Shown here: positions 18,587 to 26,881 of the stretch, one piece after another
How positions within the stretch are numbered: position 1 is the first letter of the stretch
Layout: each line of letters starts with the position of its first letter
DNA from: Halorubellus sp034808145
GTDB lineage: Archaea > Halobacteriota > Halobacteria > Halobacteriales > Natrialbaceae
Assembly: GCF_034808145.1 (NCBI RefSeq)
Contig: NZ_JAXHGM010000010.1
Location: 1 to 64,000, forward strand
DNA length: 64,000 bases
Reading direction: 5' to 3'
The notes under the pieces: model-generated
Told to the model about the DNA's origin: nothing
Database searches by the model: none
What the model saw: only the letters and a program-made list of their open reading frames with translations
Made by a program: the position numbers and the translations under genes

Positions 18587-21500
18587 CTACTGTCGAACCA
18601 ACGTTGCAAGTCTCCGTTCGACAATTTCCGACGGCCACGACGACTCGATTGTATCTCGTTCGACGCCGAATGTCTCTACTGTCCGATCCACTGGGTCTTC
18701 GGAACTCTCCTGCTGCTCGAAGAGGTACGAGTAAGCAGTTACTTGGAGTTCGTACCGGCGTCGCGTCTCCGGTGTTTGATCCGTCAGCGTGATCTTCAGA
18801 TCGGCCACGTACTGTTCGCCGGAGGGCGATTCAACGACAAAATCGCTCGTGCCGTGTATCTCTATTTCGACGTCGTCAACAGTGACGAGACCATCGATGG
18901 GTCTCTCAACGGTAACCCGTTCGGCTCGTTGGATTTCTTCCCACAAGTCGGACGCGAGGAAGTCGTCCAGTACCTCCTCTCGGAAGAAGGAGAACAGTTT
19001 GTCGCGTTCATTGTCTCCGGTTCGCGGAGCGTGGTCGCCTACGACGTCATCGAACACGCGCCGAACTTCGTCACCCAGCGATCGAAGAGTGTGTTCCGGA
19101 ACCTCGCGTTCGACAAGCGTGGTCAACACCTCGTGTAAGCAAGAGCCGACGTCGTCTGGGCCTAACCGGTCGAACTGCAGGGGGACGTCGTCGGGAACGT
19201 CGTTAGCATCTGTGTGCAGGGCATTGCCGAGGAGGTGGTCAAGTACCTGTTCGTCGGGATCGTCCGTGAGTGGATACAGCGTACTCGGGTGGGCGAACCG
19301 TGGAACCCATGGATCGAGATCGGTGCGTCGTGGTGGATTGACGGCGACGTCGTCGTCACGAGACGTGACCCTGTTTGTCCATGTTGCGCGAAGTGCGACA
19401 TCATTGACGCCGACGTCGAACGACCCGGTGTCCGTATCGACCGTGTACGACCCAGTTTGCTTACCGGTGAAGTTGAGCCCGTCTCGGATCGTGTCAAGCC
19501 ACCGGTCTCGGGGCCGGGATTCATCGGGCAGTGACCGTGGGAGTGGGACAACGAGGTGGTCTCTCGCCCGCGTGAGCGAGACATACAGGAGCCGCCAGGC
19601 TTCGGCTCGTTCGTTCGCCGCAACCCGTTTGAGACGGTCGGGGCCAACCAGCGATGTTGCGTCCGCGGACTTGGCGACGTCATCGCACCAGTGGCCCGTA
19701 GCCCACCGCAATCCAACATCGCGGTCCCGGGTGTCCTCGGGATCGTAGAGTCCGTTGGCGAACGGTGGGAGAGCAATGTCTGAGGGAATTTCGGTGTCCG
19801 TCGGCGGGGCAAGTCCGGCGATGCTCCCCTGAGTGAGGAACCGTTGTGCTTGAGGCCCGTGCTTCCAGAGGCTGAATCCGGGATTCGCAACGGCGACGAC
19901 GTCGTCTTGGTCGCCCTTAGCGTCATGGACCGTCCGAAATTCGACGTCGTGACTCGTGTCGGCAGTACTCGGCTGGTTCGGTCCCATATACGGGCTCACT
20001 CGAAACGGTTCGACCAGCTCGGTGAGTTCACGTGGAGTGAAATGTTCGTCCGCTTCCCACTCCTCCAAGGTCTCTACGAGTGCATCGAGGTTGGCGACCC
20101 GTTGTGCAGGATCGACGTCGAAGCACCCATAGGAATCTGCGCGAAGGGCAAGTGTCTCGATGATGTCCTCGGCGTAGGTGCCAGCGGGGCGGGAGAGGAA
20201 GCTATCACGTCGGTCGTGGAGTTCGGAGAGGCCATCGAGTACGTGCTGGTGTGCGTCCGTGAGGTCGCAGTCATCGAGAACCGCGTCGATATCCCAATGG
20301 TGGGCCTCAAAGTTGTCTGCGAGTGGTTCGAGACCGAGATTCGACTCGGTGACGAGCGCGCGGGTTCTTTCGGGGTCGGCAGGTGCGACTAGCCATTCAC
20401 AGACGTCAAGGACTACATTGACGACTGAGCACTCGAAGAGATCTTCACTCGCGTTCCGAACACTGAGCCCCATTTCCTCGAACGCCTCTTCATACACATC
20501 CATCTTCGACGTCCATCGGAACAACACGGTGATCCCGAGAGGGTCATCGTTCTCGTCAGTGAACGACCCATCTGCAAGCCCCTTCGAGAGGAGCGTCGCC
20601 AGTGTGGTTGCTTCCCCACGACCTTCGACAGGACTGACCCAGGCGTACGAATCAGGGTCTGAAGCTATCGGATCGAATGCCGCGATGTGGACATTCGACT
20701 CGTCGGTCGAACCACGATCAGCTTCTAGCCCAGGGTACCGGACGTCCAGTTCTCCGAGGTTCCCACGTGCTGGATCCGTGAGCGCTGCTTCCGAGATTTC
20801 GTTGATCGCACTGGCGACATCGGGGACGCACCGGTACGTCGTCTTCGCAGTCCGGTGCTCGTGGACATCCCAGTTGATTCCGAGATACTCTCCTTCGACC
20901 GTCGCGGTCTCGAAGAGCGTTGGTTCAGCGTGCCGCCACAGATAGACGCTCTGGAGCAGATCGCCCGCGCCGAACACACGCGCACTGGAGGTGACCAGAT
21001 GGGAAAGTGCGGCGTGCTGTATCGACGACACGTCTTGGGCCTCATCGATAATCAGACTCTGTATTCTTGTCTGGTATCGCTGTCTGATTCTGGCCCGGTG
21101 AGCATCATCGACATTACCGAGTCGGTCGTCGAAGTACGCGTCCACGAGGTACGCAACATCTGTGTGGGAGACAACGCCACGGTCGCGGATAGTCTGACGA
21201 TACGTAATTCGATACTCTTCGAGTACTGTACAGAAATCGTCAATACGGGCACGCCAGTCGCCGTGAAGTCTCGAATCTGCGTCACAGATTCGGCCTCGTT
21301 CGTCGTCGCCGATGTCGTCGTAGGCACTCTCGTCAATGTCTGCCCCGACACAGTGTTCCACCGCGGCGACGACATCGCTGAACGATCTTGGGCGACCCTC
21401 TGCGTAGACGTCTTCAACAATCTGTTCGAGATTGGAGCGGAACCCCTCCGTAGAGATACGGCGATCTCGACAGTAGGTGACGGCAGTCTCAAGCATCTCG

Positions 21501-22063
21501 CTCACGTCGTCGTCATACTCGCCAGTGGGATACGCGTCCTCCAGCCGCTCTACTCGCTGTGCCAAGTCTGGATCCTCCTGAATGCCCCGGTAACAGGCAG
21601 CATGCAGGTGTTTCTGCCGAGCCGTTTTGCCAACGACCGGCATCTCCTCAAAGCCGATGTCGGAGGCGATCTCACTCAGCACGTCCCGAAGGATACTGTC
21701 GATAGTACCGACGAATGGTGCTTGTCTGATCCGTTGGATCAGATATTCAACCTCTGTATCTGAGACTTTGCTTGCAGCGGGGACCAGATTGTGTTCGACA
21801 ATCTCCCGAAGGCGGTCACAGATATCTGGAATGATGCTCTCCGCCTCACTACGGTTGAACGAGATGGCTGCAACTCGCTGTTCGGGTGTCGGGTCTCCAG
21901 CAACGTAGCGACGGAGAATGTCCTCTGCGGAGATATGGTCAGTGACCTCGGATTTCCCTGCACCTGGGACGCAGTTGAGAGTATACAATCCCGAATCGTG
22001 GTCGAAGTACGCGTCCCGAATGTCTCGTTGCGCGTTCTGGAGGCGGATCGGATCGTCACTCAC
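18587..22063 (-). CDS. AddA/RecB-like UvrD-family helicase-nuclease
   Basis: A 1158-residue superfamily 1 helicase fused to a RecB-type nuclease. The P-loop is CVPGAGKSEV (residues 31-40), the Walker B is IIDEAQD (338-344), and SLTRARDHL is a motif VI-like element in the C-terminal half. The nuclease is at the end: SDFVVESPSGEQYVADLK, with Asp1088-x-Lys1090 and the family QVTAYSY motif at 1107-1113. This is the AddA/RecB layout: unwind a DNA end and cut it. It is the last gene of a six-gene minus-strand operon and starts just inside the AddB-like gene (8-base overlap). Archaea usually lack RecBCD/AddAB. The operon lies in a defence-rich island, so degradation of foreign linear DNA is the likely role. 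Confidence 0.88.
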   Translation of the reverse strand: MSDDPIRLQNAQRDIRDAYFDHDSGLYTLNCVPGAGKSEVTDHISAEDILRRYVAGDPTPEQRVAAISFNRSEAESIIPDICDRLREIVEHNLVPAASKVSDTEVEYLIQRIRQAPFVGTIDSILRDVLSEIASDIGFEEMPVVGKTARQKHLHAACYRGIQEDPDLAQRVERLEDAYPTGEYDDDVSEMLETAVTYCRDRRISTEGFRSNLEQIVEDVYAEGRPRSFSDVVAAVEHCVGADIDESAYDDIGDDERGRICDADSRLHGDWRARIDDFCTVLEEYRITYRQTIRDRGVVSHTDVAYLVDAYFDDRLGNVDDAHRARIRQRYQTRIQSLIIDEAQDVSSIQHAALSHLVTSSARVFGAGDLLQSVYLWRHAEPTLFETATVEGEYLGINWDVHEHRTAKTTYRCVPDVASAINEISEAALTDPARGNLGELDVRYPGLEADRGSTDESNVHIAAFDPIASDPDSYAWVSPVEGRGEATTLATLLSKGLADGSFTDENDDPLGITVLFRWTSKMDVYEEAFEEMGLSVRNASEDLFECSVVNVVLDVCEWLVAPADPERTRALVTESNLGLEPLADNFEAHHWDIDAVLDDCDLTDAHQHVLDGLSELHDRRDSFLSRPAGTYAEDIIETLALRADSYGCFDVDPAQRVANLDALVETLEEWEADEHFTPRELTELVEPFRVSPYMGPNQPSTADTSHDVEFRTVHDAKGDQDDVVAVANPGFSLWKHGPQAQRFLTQGSIAGLAPPTDTEIPSDIALPPFANGLYDPEDTRDRDVGLRWATGHWCDDVAKSADATSLVGPDRLKRVAANERAEAWRLLYVSLTRARDHLVVPLPRSLPDESRPRDRWLDTIRDGLNFTGKQTGSYTVDTDTGSFDVGVNDVALRATWTNRVTSRDDDVAVNPPRRTDLDPWVPRFAHPSTLYPLTDDPDEQVLDHLLGNALHTDANDVPDDVPLQFDRLGPDDVGSCLHEVLTTLVEREVPEHTLRSLGDEVRRVFDDVVGDHAPRTGDNERDKLFSFFREEVLDDFLASDLWEEIQRAERVTVERPIDGLVTVDDVEIEIHGTSDFVVESPSGEQYVADLKITLTDQTPETRRRYELQVTAYSYLFEQQESSEDPVDRTVETFGVERDTIESSWPSEIVERRLATLVRQ

Positions 22064-23294
22064 TGTTGGCCACCTCGTGGTTAAGCATCGCTCGAACGTC
22101 GTTCGGGAGTTCTCGTTCTTCGCTCATCAGCTGTCGGCGCTCGTCGGGAGGAACAAGGTCGGTGTCCAGATGGTCTAGCAGTGGAGATGGACGGCGTTCT
22201 TCTCCAGAAGTGGATTCTGTGTGGCGAGTCACAATCAGTCCATTTCCAGCGGCCCGCAACGTGTCGTCAAACTGGTCACGGTCTCGACCCGTTGTCCACG
22301 CTGTTCGTGGTGCGAGCGTTCCAACACGCCCGTCGCCACGGAGGATTGCTTCTTGGAGTTCCGGGGGGACGACACTCTCTGTTTGCTGAGGCCACTCACC
22401 GTCGATCAACCCGACAGCGAGGACGTACGGCACGTTCAACAGCCAGATGTCGTTCGCTTCAACGATGTCGATAGCACGTGCGTTTGAGTGTTCCCGTCGG
22501 CCTGGGCGCTGGGTAGCGATTAGCTGACTTAACTCTGCGACGCTACTCCACGACCGGCCAAGTGTTCCTTCATCGAGTCGATCTGCGTACTTGTGGCGCA
22601 GCTGTTGGACGAGAGTTTTCACACGAACGGTTGCTCGGGCGTCACGCTCTGTTTCGATAAGCGAGGGGGAATCATTCTCCTTCGTTACCGGGAGCCCGAG
22701 TTCCTCGTACGTATCGACGACGTCGGTAAGGACGTTCGTCACGGCTTCCGGGGTCGGTTCGGGGCAGTCACCGAGCCACTCGGCATACGTCACGAAGCGT
22801 TCGTCGATCCCCGGATTCGCTTCGAGTTCGTCGTGCCACTCACTGAGGGTTCGTGATTCGTCCGGTAACGCCTGCATCGACACCTGGACCGTCTTGGGAT
22901 CGATTGGCCACTCCGACGACATCGCCGACGGAGGGGCCCAACGGTGTTCGAGCGGGCGACATAGGATTTCCCGAGATGGGTTATCAGAGGCGAGGACGTC
23001 GCATACCGACTCGATGAGTGCGAATGGGCGTGTCTGTGTTACCCTGAGCTGGACCCAAAACACGGGCGTTAGTCCATAGTGAACGGAAGCACGGTACAAC
23101 GGCTCCTCGTAGTTGTCGAGGTCGCGTACTACTACGGCAATATCCCGGGTTGGGACACCGTGGTCTCGGAGACTTGCTACGGTAGCCATCACACTTCTCG
23201 CCTCCGCTCGCCGTGTCCTCGCTTTGATCTCAGCAATAGGCACGTCAGGGGGTTCAAGTGGTTTCGAAAGGCTGAGGCGATCTTCAGCGGTCAC
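22056..23294 (-). CDS. AddB/RecC-like protein, C-terminal half
   Basis: A 412-residue protein resembling the second half of AddB/RecC, an inactivated UvrD helicase fold that scans DNA. Visible are the domain-2 opening VPIAEIKARTRRAEARSVMATVASLRDHGVPTRDIAVVVRDLDNYEEPLYR and the region NDIWLLNVPYVLAVGLIDGEWPQ with FDDTLRAAGNGLIVTRH, which match the AddB pattern. No P-loop and no C-terminal nuclease or Fe-S cysteines are present. The start is a GTG within GTGA at 23291-23294, so translation is coupled to the preceding gene, which carries the N-terminal half. The two probably form one subunit. Family assignment is from pattern similarity and is moderate in strength. Confidence 0.7.
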   Translation of the reverse strand: MTAEDRLSLSKPLEPPDVPIAEIKARTRRAEARSVMATVASLRDHGVPTRDIAVVVRDLDNYEEPLYRASVHYGLTPVFWVQLRVTQTRPFALIESVCDVLASDNPSREILCRPLEHRWAPPSAMSSEWPIDPKTVQVSMQALPDESRTLSEWHDELEANPGIDERFVTYAEWLGDCPEPTPEAVTNVLTDVVDTYEELGLPVTKENDSPSLIETERDARATVRVKTLVQQLRHKYADRLDEGTLGRSWSSVAELSQLIATQRPGRREHSNARAIDIVEANDIWLLNVPYVLAVGLIDGEWPQQTESVVPPELQEAILRGDGRVGTLAPRTAWTTGRDRDQFDDTLRAAGNGLIVTRHTESTSGEERRPSPLLDHLDTDLVPPDERRQLMSEERELPNDVRAMLNHEVANSE

Positions 23295-24181
23295 GACTCG
23301 AACACCACCGTACCAGGCTCGGTAACATTGAGAAGTTCAGGGAGACGACGCGAAAGGTATGATCCGGTTCCACGACGGAAATGGATGTGAACCGGGACCT
23401 GCGTTGCTTCCAGAATTGCGTGCAGTAGATCGACGTGTGCTGCAGGGAGACTACTGACTCCAACAAGCGAGATTCGTTCGACATCCGGAAACGCGGCTTC
23501 CAGACAGGTTCCATTAGTCCGAAGAAGATTTTGTGAGGCACGTCGAACAAACTCCACGTCAGAAACCACCTTCTCGATATCCTGACGGAGGGCGCGCTCG
23601 ACTGCTACAGCCCCCTCCAAGATCTCAGCGGAATCAGCATCAATTGGAGATGGGAGTTCCTCCGCAATTCCGCTAAATGTCTCAAGGCGTTCTGGGTGAA
23701 ACCCCGTTACACTCTCAACTACCGTTCTAATCTGCTCAATCTCTTGCGGAGCAGACGGTATCGTTGGTTCAGAGGTATCCAACCTATCATTCTCTGCCAA
23801 GAGCGACTGAATCATCGATAATCGATCGATACGGTCAATCGCATCTCTCGACTGCTGGTCGTCTGGAAGGAGGCGCTTTCCAACCTCTGGCGGATCTGCG
23901 AAGCGGAGGCGGTTTTTGGGGAGTTGGGCTTCACGAAGTCGGCGCTGTATGTTCCTTCGGTGTAACTCGACTGGTGCGAGAACTAACTCCGTTCTATTGG
24001 TTGAGTGCCGTACACGCTCCAGGAGCGTCTCTTCATGACCGACATGAAGCATTAGGTTCCGTGGGAGCTGGGTTTGGATGGTTCGTTCCATTGATTGGCC
24101 AGAGTCTGCCAGTGGAGGGAGAGTAAGATGTAGAATCTCCTTGTCAGCAGATTGTTCTTCTCGGATAGTTACATTAATCAT
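23291..24181 (-). CDS. AddB/RecC-like protein, N-terminal half
   Basis: A 296-residue protein that reads like the first half of AddB: an opening segment, then ERVRHSTNRTELVLAPVELHRRNIQRRL, a long helical stretch, and VERISLVGVSSLPAAHVDLLHAILEATQVPVHIHFRRG, the strand-loop-helix typical for the end of AddB domain 1. There is no Walker A motif, as in many AddB/RecC proteins. Start at the ATG at 24181, 8 bases after the stop codon of the upstream gene. A GTGA overlap links it to the next gene. The protein could be one half of a split AddB; loss of a fused ancestor's linker is a likely origin. Confidence 0.65.
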   Translation of the reverse strand: MINVTIREEQSADKEILHLTLPPLADSGQSMERTIQTQLPRNLMLHVGHEETLLERVRHSTNRTELVLAPVELHRRNIQRRLREAQLPKNRLRFADPPEVGKRLLPDDQQSRDAIDRIDRLSMIQSLLAENDRLDTSEPTIPSAPQEIEQIRTVVESVTGFHPERLETFSGIAEELPSPIDADSAEILEGAVAVERALRQDIEKVVSDVEFVRRASQNLLRTNGTCLEAAFPDVERISLVGVSSLPAAHVDLLHAILEATQVPVHIHFRRGTGSYLSRRLPELLNVTEPGTVVFES

Positions 24182-24188
24182 AGCCACA

Positions 24189-24689
24189 TCAACTATCTGT
24201 TTCTTCTGGTTTCTCTGACCGTTCCACAGCAGGACTGTAGCAGGTTCCACTCGATTCCTCAATGGTAACCTGTTGAAGCCATAACCCATCATCGGCGTCA
24301 ACGGCGCTCAGTCGCGCAGTCGCTACTACATCTAACCCATCAGGCTCCGGATTCAGCGACAGGTTGCAGGAGTCACACGCGACAGCAGCGATGTACCAGC
24401 TGAGCAGCCCAGCGGGACGACGTCCACGGACCTGTATAGAACTCCCCTCAGACAGGGATCGACCACAGTGGTCACACTCTGCTGTACTCTCGGGAAAAGA
24501 CTGGCCCGTTAACACCTGCTTTGCAGCCCTCTCTACGTCGCCACGGGAGTATGACTCTACGATACAAGCAAATGGGTCAACTCCGTCTGTGGACAGTCCG
24601 TAGAGCAACTCCTGAAGTCGGACCAGTTGGTAGCCAAGCTTTTGCTGGACTAATTCATCAGAGACGCTGCGTGCTTCTTCCGGAGTCAT
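24189..24689 (-). CDS. zinc-binding protein of the helicase-nuclease operon
   Basis: A 166-residue protein of unknown function. Two cysteine pairs, CDHCGRS around residue 72 and CDSCNLS around 105, spaced by about 32 residues with HNH-like surroundings, suggest one structural zinc site. The N-terminal third is helical (MTPEEARSVSDELVQQKLGYQLVRLQELLYGL). It starts in an ATGA overlap with the upstream winged-helix gene and ends 7 bases before the AddB-like gene, so it belongs to the same transcript. It may be a DNA-recognition accessory or a regulator. I do not recognise a named family. Confidence 0.75.
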   Translation of the reverse strand: MTPEEARSVSDELVQQKLGYQLVRLQELLYGLSTDGVDPFACIVESYSRGDVERAAKQVLTGQSFPESTAECDHCGRSLSEGSSIQVRGRRPAGLLSWYIAAVACDSCNLSLNPEPDGLDVVATARLSAVDADDGLWLQQVTIEESSGTCYSPAVERSEKPEETDS

Positions 24690-25060
24690 ACATCTTCCTC
24701 CGAGGGTTTGTAACACGCAGTCGAAATCTGGCGAATGTGCGTGGCCAAGGGGTCCGTTGCTTCCGTCGGTGCAACCTGCTTGGATCGGCTATCGTATACT
24801 GCAGCACCCGTTTCATCAAGCGTTTCCAGGTGAGATTGGATAAGTGAAATATATACGCGTGTGCGCTGCTTCGAGGTTACCTCACTTGGGTCGGTGAGGT
24901 TCTCGATTGCCGCAATTTCGACGGCGAGGTCCGATACAGAGAGAACATCCTCACTTTGCGCTAACGACAGAATGACGCTCCGGCGACGGCTGTTCGAGAT
25001 TGCGCGAAACGCATCGTCTGGATCCATCGGGATCGCACGGCAGGAGCTAGTCTGCTCCAT
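24686..25060 (-). CDS. winged-helix protein (DUF7344-like)
   Basis: A 124-residue protein whose core, DPDDAFRAISNSRRRSVILSLAQSEDVLSVSDLAVEIAAIEN, matches the winged-helix DUF7344 family common in haloarchaea. The second half (SKQRTRVYISLIQSHLETLDETGAAVYD) completes the wing and a helix. It is the second gene of the helicase-nuclease operon, overlapping both neighbours by a few bases, and is the best candidate for autoregulation. The start may be 25060 or the internal ATG at 25027; the overlap with the upstream gene favours 25060. Confidence 0.8.
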   Translation of the reverse strand: MEQTSSCRAIPMDPDDAFRAISNSRRRSVILSLAQSEDVLSVSDLAVEIAAIENLTDPSEVTSKQRTRVYISLIQSHLETLDETGAAVYDSRSKQVAPTEATDPLATHIRQISTACYKPSEEDV

Positions 25061-25253
25061 TCGCCACCTCCCGAAGCCGGTCGATTACTTGGAAAGTGAC
25101 CTGTACATCTCGGTTCTGTTTCCCGTGCTGTGGAGGAATCAGTCCCTCAATCGCGTGAGAGACAGAGTTATCACTCACGACACGAGTAGTGTCTTTCGCT
25201 GTCATAGCTGGCAGCATCTGCCCGGTGCTTCCACCACCGGGCGGCGGTTTCAC
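25047..25253 (-). CDS. small first gene of the helicase-nuclease operon
   Basis: A 68-residue protein without a known domain. It begins at a GTG 28 bases after a TATA box, so the mRNA is probably leaderless. The opening is Pro/Gly rich; the remainder (NSVSHAIEGLIPPQHGKQNRDVQVTFQVIDRLREV) is likely an alpha-beta fold. The clean promoter-to-start distance and 14-base overlap with the next gene support that it is real. Function unknown. Confidence 0.65.
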   Translation of the reverse strand: MKPPPGGGSTGQMLPAMTAKDTTRVVSDNSVSHAIEGLIPPQHGKQNRDVQVTFQVIDRLREVANGAD

Positions 25254-25277
25254 GCCGTCATAAGGTACTGAATGGAG

Positions 25278-25285
25278 TATAAAAA
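25278..25285 (-). promoter_or_regulatory. TATA box of the helicase-nuclease operon
   Basis: TTTTTATA on the minus strand is centred 28 bases before the GTG at 25253, the spacing of a leaderless archaeal transcript. A perfect palindrome ACCCTA-GT-TAGGGT lies further upstream at 25367-25380. Confidence 0.7.
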
Positions 25286-25570
25286 CTATTTGTATAGTTA
25301 GTGAGCAGTCAGCGATTTTGACGCTCTCCGGCCACAGGAGGAAGATTAAACCATGCAGTTAGCAGGACCCTAGTTAGGGTTCACTGGCTCTGTTGAGGTT
25401 CTTTAGTTCGGTTCTATCTGTCGTGAAACAGTCGGCGAGGAGGATTGCGAATTAACCGTGGAGGAAGGGTGTCACCGTGGGTCGGAATTCATCACTCTAC
25501 AGATAATTATTATTCATAGGGGAAAGCCTATTATACAGTCTCCAAGAATATCTGTCGTGAATTATTGCAT

Positions 25571-25861
25571 ATGACTGGACAGAAGGCAGTTGAGGAATTC
25601 GAAGTGGATAGGTGGGCTAATCCAGATAACGTGTACGAAGCAGTATGCACGGAGTGCGGTACTGCAGCCAGATTTGAATCACCTAGGGTTCGATCTTCTG
25701 GGGAGACTTTTCAGCAGATCTGCTATAGTTGTAGCTCAGGCCGGTTTCTAGACCTGGGAGAAAGTCATGAATTCCGAGTAATTGACGTAGACCCCGATCT
25801 CGATGCTAGCCCCATCGAACCATCCCGAGTACCAGTCTATCAGTCGAATGACTCGGTTTGA
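25571..25861 (+). CDS. small cysteine-pair protein
   Basis: A 96-residue acidic protein with CTECGTAARFE and CYSCSSGRF, two CxxC pairs about 25 residues apart, forming a likely zinc ribbon. The ending is disordered and acidic. Start at the ATG at 25571, two codons after a TTG alternative. Its stop overlaps the next gene's start by 14 bases, so both form an operon. A TATA-like TTATTATACAG lies 40 bases upstream. Function unknown. Confidence 0.75.
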   Translation: MTGQKAVEEFEVDRWANPDNVYEAVCTECGTAARFESPRVRSSGETFQQICYSCSSGRFLDLGESHEFRVIDVDPDLDASPIEPSRVPVYQSNDSV

Positions 25862-26399
25862 AAACATTTCTCACCCCTCGGTTGAACTTAAACTCCCGCT
25901 CAATAGAACCAGCCAAACCCGTGTGATCCCTACGGAAACGACGTTGTTCTTCTGGGGTGCTATCGCCCTCGGAACACACGACAAACTCGCCCCAGCTGAC
26001 ACACAACGAGGGTCCAGCCAGATGCGTGCTGGGAAACGTATCTATGACCAGATTTCATGGTCGCTCTCTATCGATGGTGAGAAAGTTCCTCTTCTTCAAA
26101 AGTCTAAGTATCGGAATTCGGGCTATCACGGCTTAGCATGGTGGATTGCTCATGACCCGATTACGTTACCTGCCGTCGTTGATGTACACTTCCAGACGAC
26201 CGGCGAGCAACCCACAATTGGCGGAGAGCCACTTGTACTCTGGAGTGAAACCGGAACACGAATCCCATGGAATAAATCAGTCAAGAGTACGATTCACTTG
26301 CGATCTGCAGACAATCCTGATCGTGATTTCGATACGCACCATGAACAACTCTGGGGAAATCATCTGGTATACGAACCGTATCAAGGAATGTTTCGCTAG
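25848..26399 (+). CDS. hypothetical beta-rich protein
   Basis: A 183-residue protein with many alternating hydrophobic strands (VELKLPLN, TTLFFWGAIAL, ISWSLSIDGEKVPLLQ, VVDVHFQTTGEQPTIGG). No family is recognised. The start at 25848 overlaps the end of the zinc-ribbon gene. Base composition is lower in GC than the chromosome genes, like the rest of the island. The downstream segment (26450-26596) is a broken reading frame, so this region has suffered deletions; whether this gene is itself complete is unsure. Confidence 0.6.
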   Translation: MTRFENISHPSVELKLPLNRTSQTRVIPTETTLFFWGAIALGTHDKLAPADTQRGSSQMRAGKRIYDQISWSLSIDGEKVPLLQKSKYRNSGYHGLAWWIAHDPITLPAVVDVHFQTTGEQPTIGGEPLVLWSETGTRIPWNKSVKSTIHLRSADNPDRDFDTHHEQLWGNHLVYEPYQGMFR

Positions 26400-26449
26400 T
26401 ATTCCAGATATCGCAGAAAGCCGTGTGAGAAGATTAAATCCGGGGGCTC

Positions 26450-26596
26450 CGTGAATCAGACGATTTTGAAGAGGAACTGGCTACTATCTCCGAAGCAAAA
26501 CGAGCCCCCTTCTCGTTCAAGACTATAGGCCAGTTCCAAGCATACAAACATCTCCTCGAAGAGGATTATCAACACCTCACAAAGCCAGTTAGTTAG
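26450..26596 (+). pseudogene. C-terminal gene remnant
   Basis: A frame with no start codon encodes about 48 residues, including DDFEEELATISEAKRAPFSF and FQAYKHLLEEDYQHL, and ends in a normal stop at 26594-26596. The composition is protein-like and acidic, so it looks like the tail of a lost gene. Family unknown. Confidence 0.4.
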
Positions 26597-26881
26597 AACG
26601 GCTGCTTACTGAAGGTGTGTTCAAAGACGGCGACGCCGCGCCGAGGGGGGCGTTGCCTCTGGTGGTGGCCATGCAATAAGTTCGTCAATATGGTTCGGCG
26701 GACTCCATGGACGATCCTCCCGGTGCGTCGGGCCCTCCACACGAACCGACTACCTGACAACCTGATCCACCGGTAGTTACTGGTCTAGTACCTCTCCTCA
26801 TGAGTGGAAACGCTGTCACTGTCGCGCTTCCATCCTGCCAGTGATGTCCCTGAGGGACGTGAGGGCCACAACGGGTGGTGA
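26597..26881. other. no intact gene; likely relic DNA
   Basis: Short frames here (for instance a 26-codon tail ending PRGALPLVVAMQ near 26690) lack starts. A small hairpin GTCCCT-GA-GGGAC lies near 26845. It is probably leftover mobile DNA, but no terminal repeats could be defined. Confidence 0.3.

Noticed and set aside
26600..26881. Insertion sequence
   Set aside because: No intact transposase and no defined terminal inverted repeats; only vague remnants.
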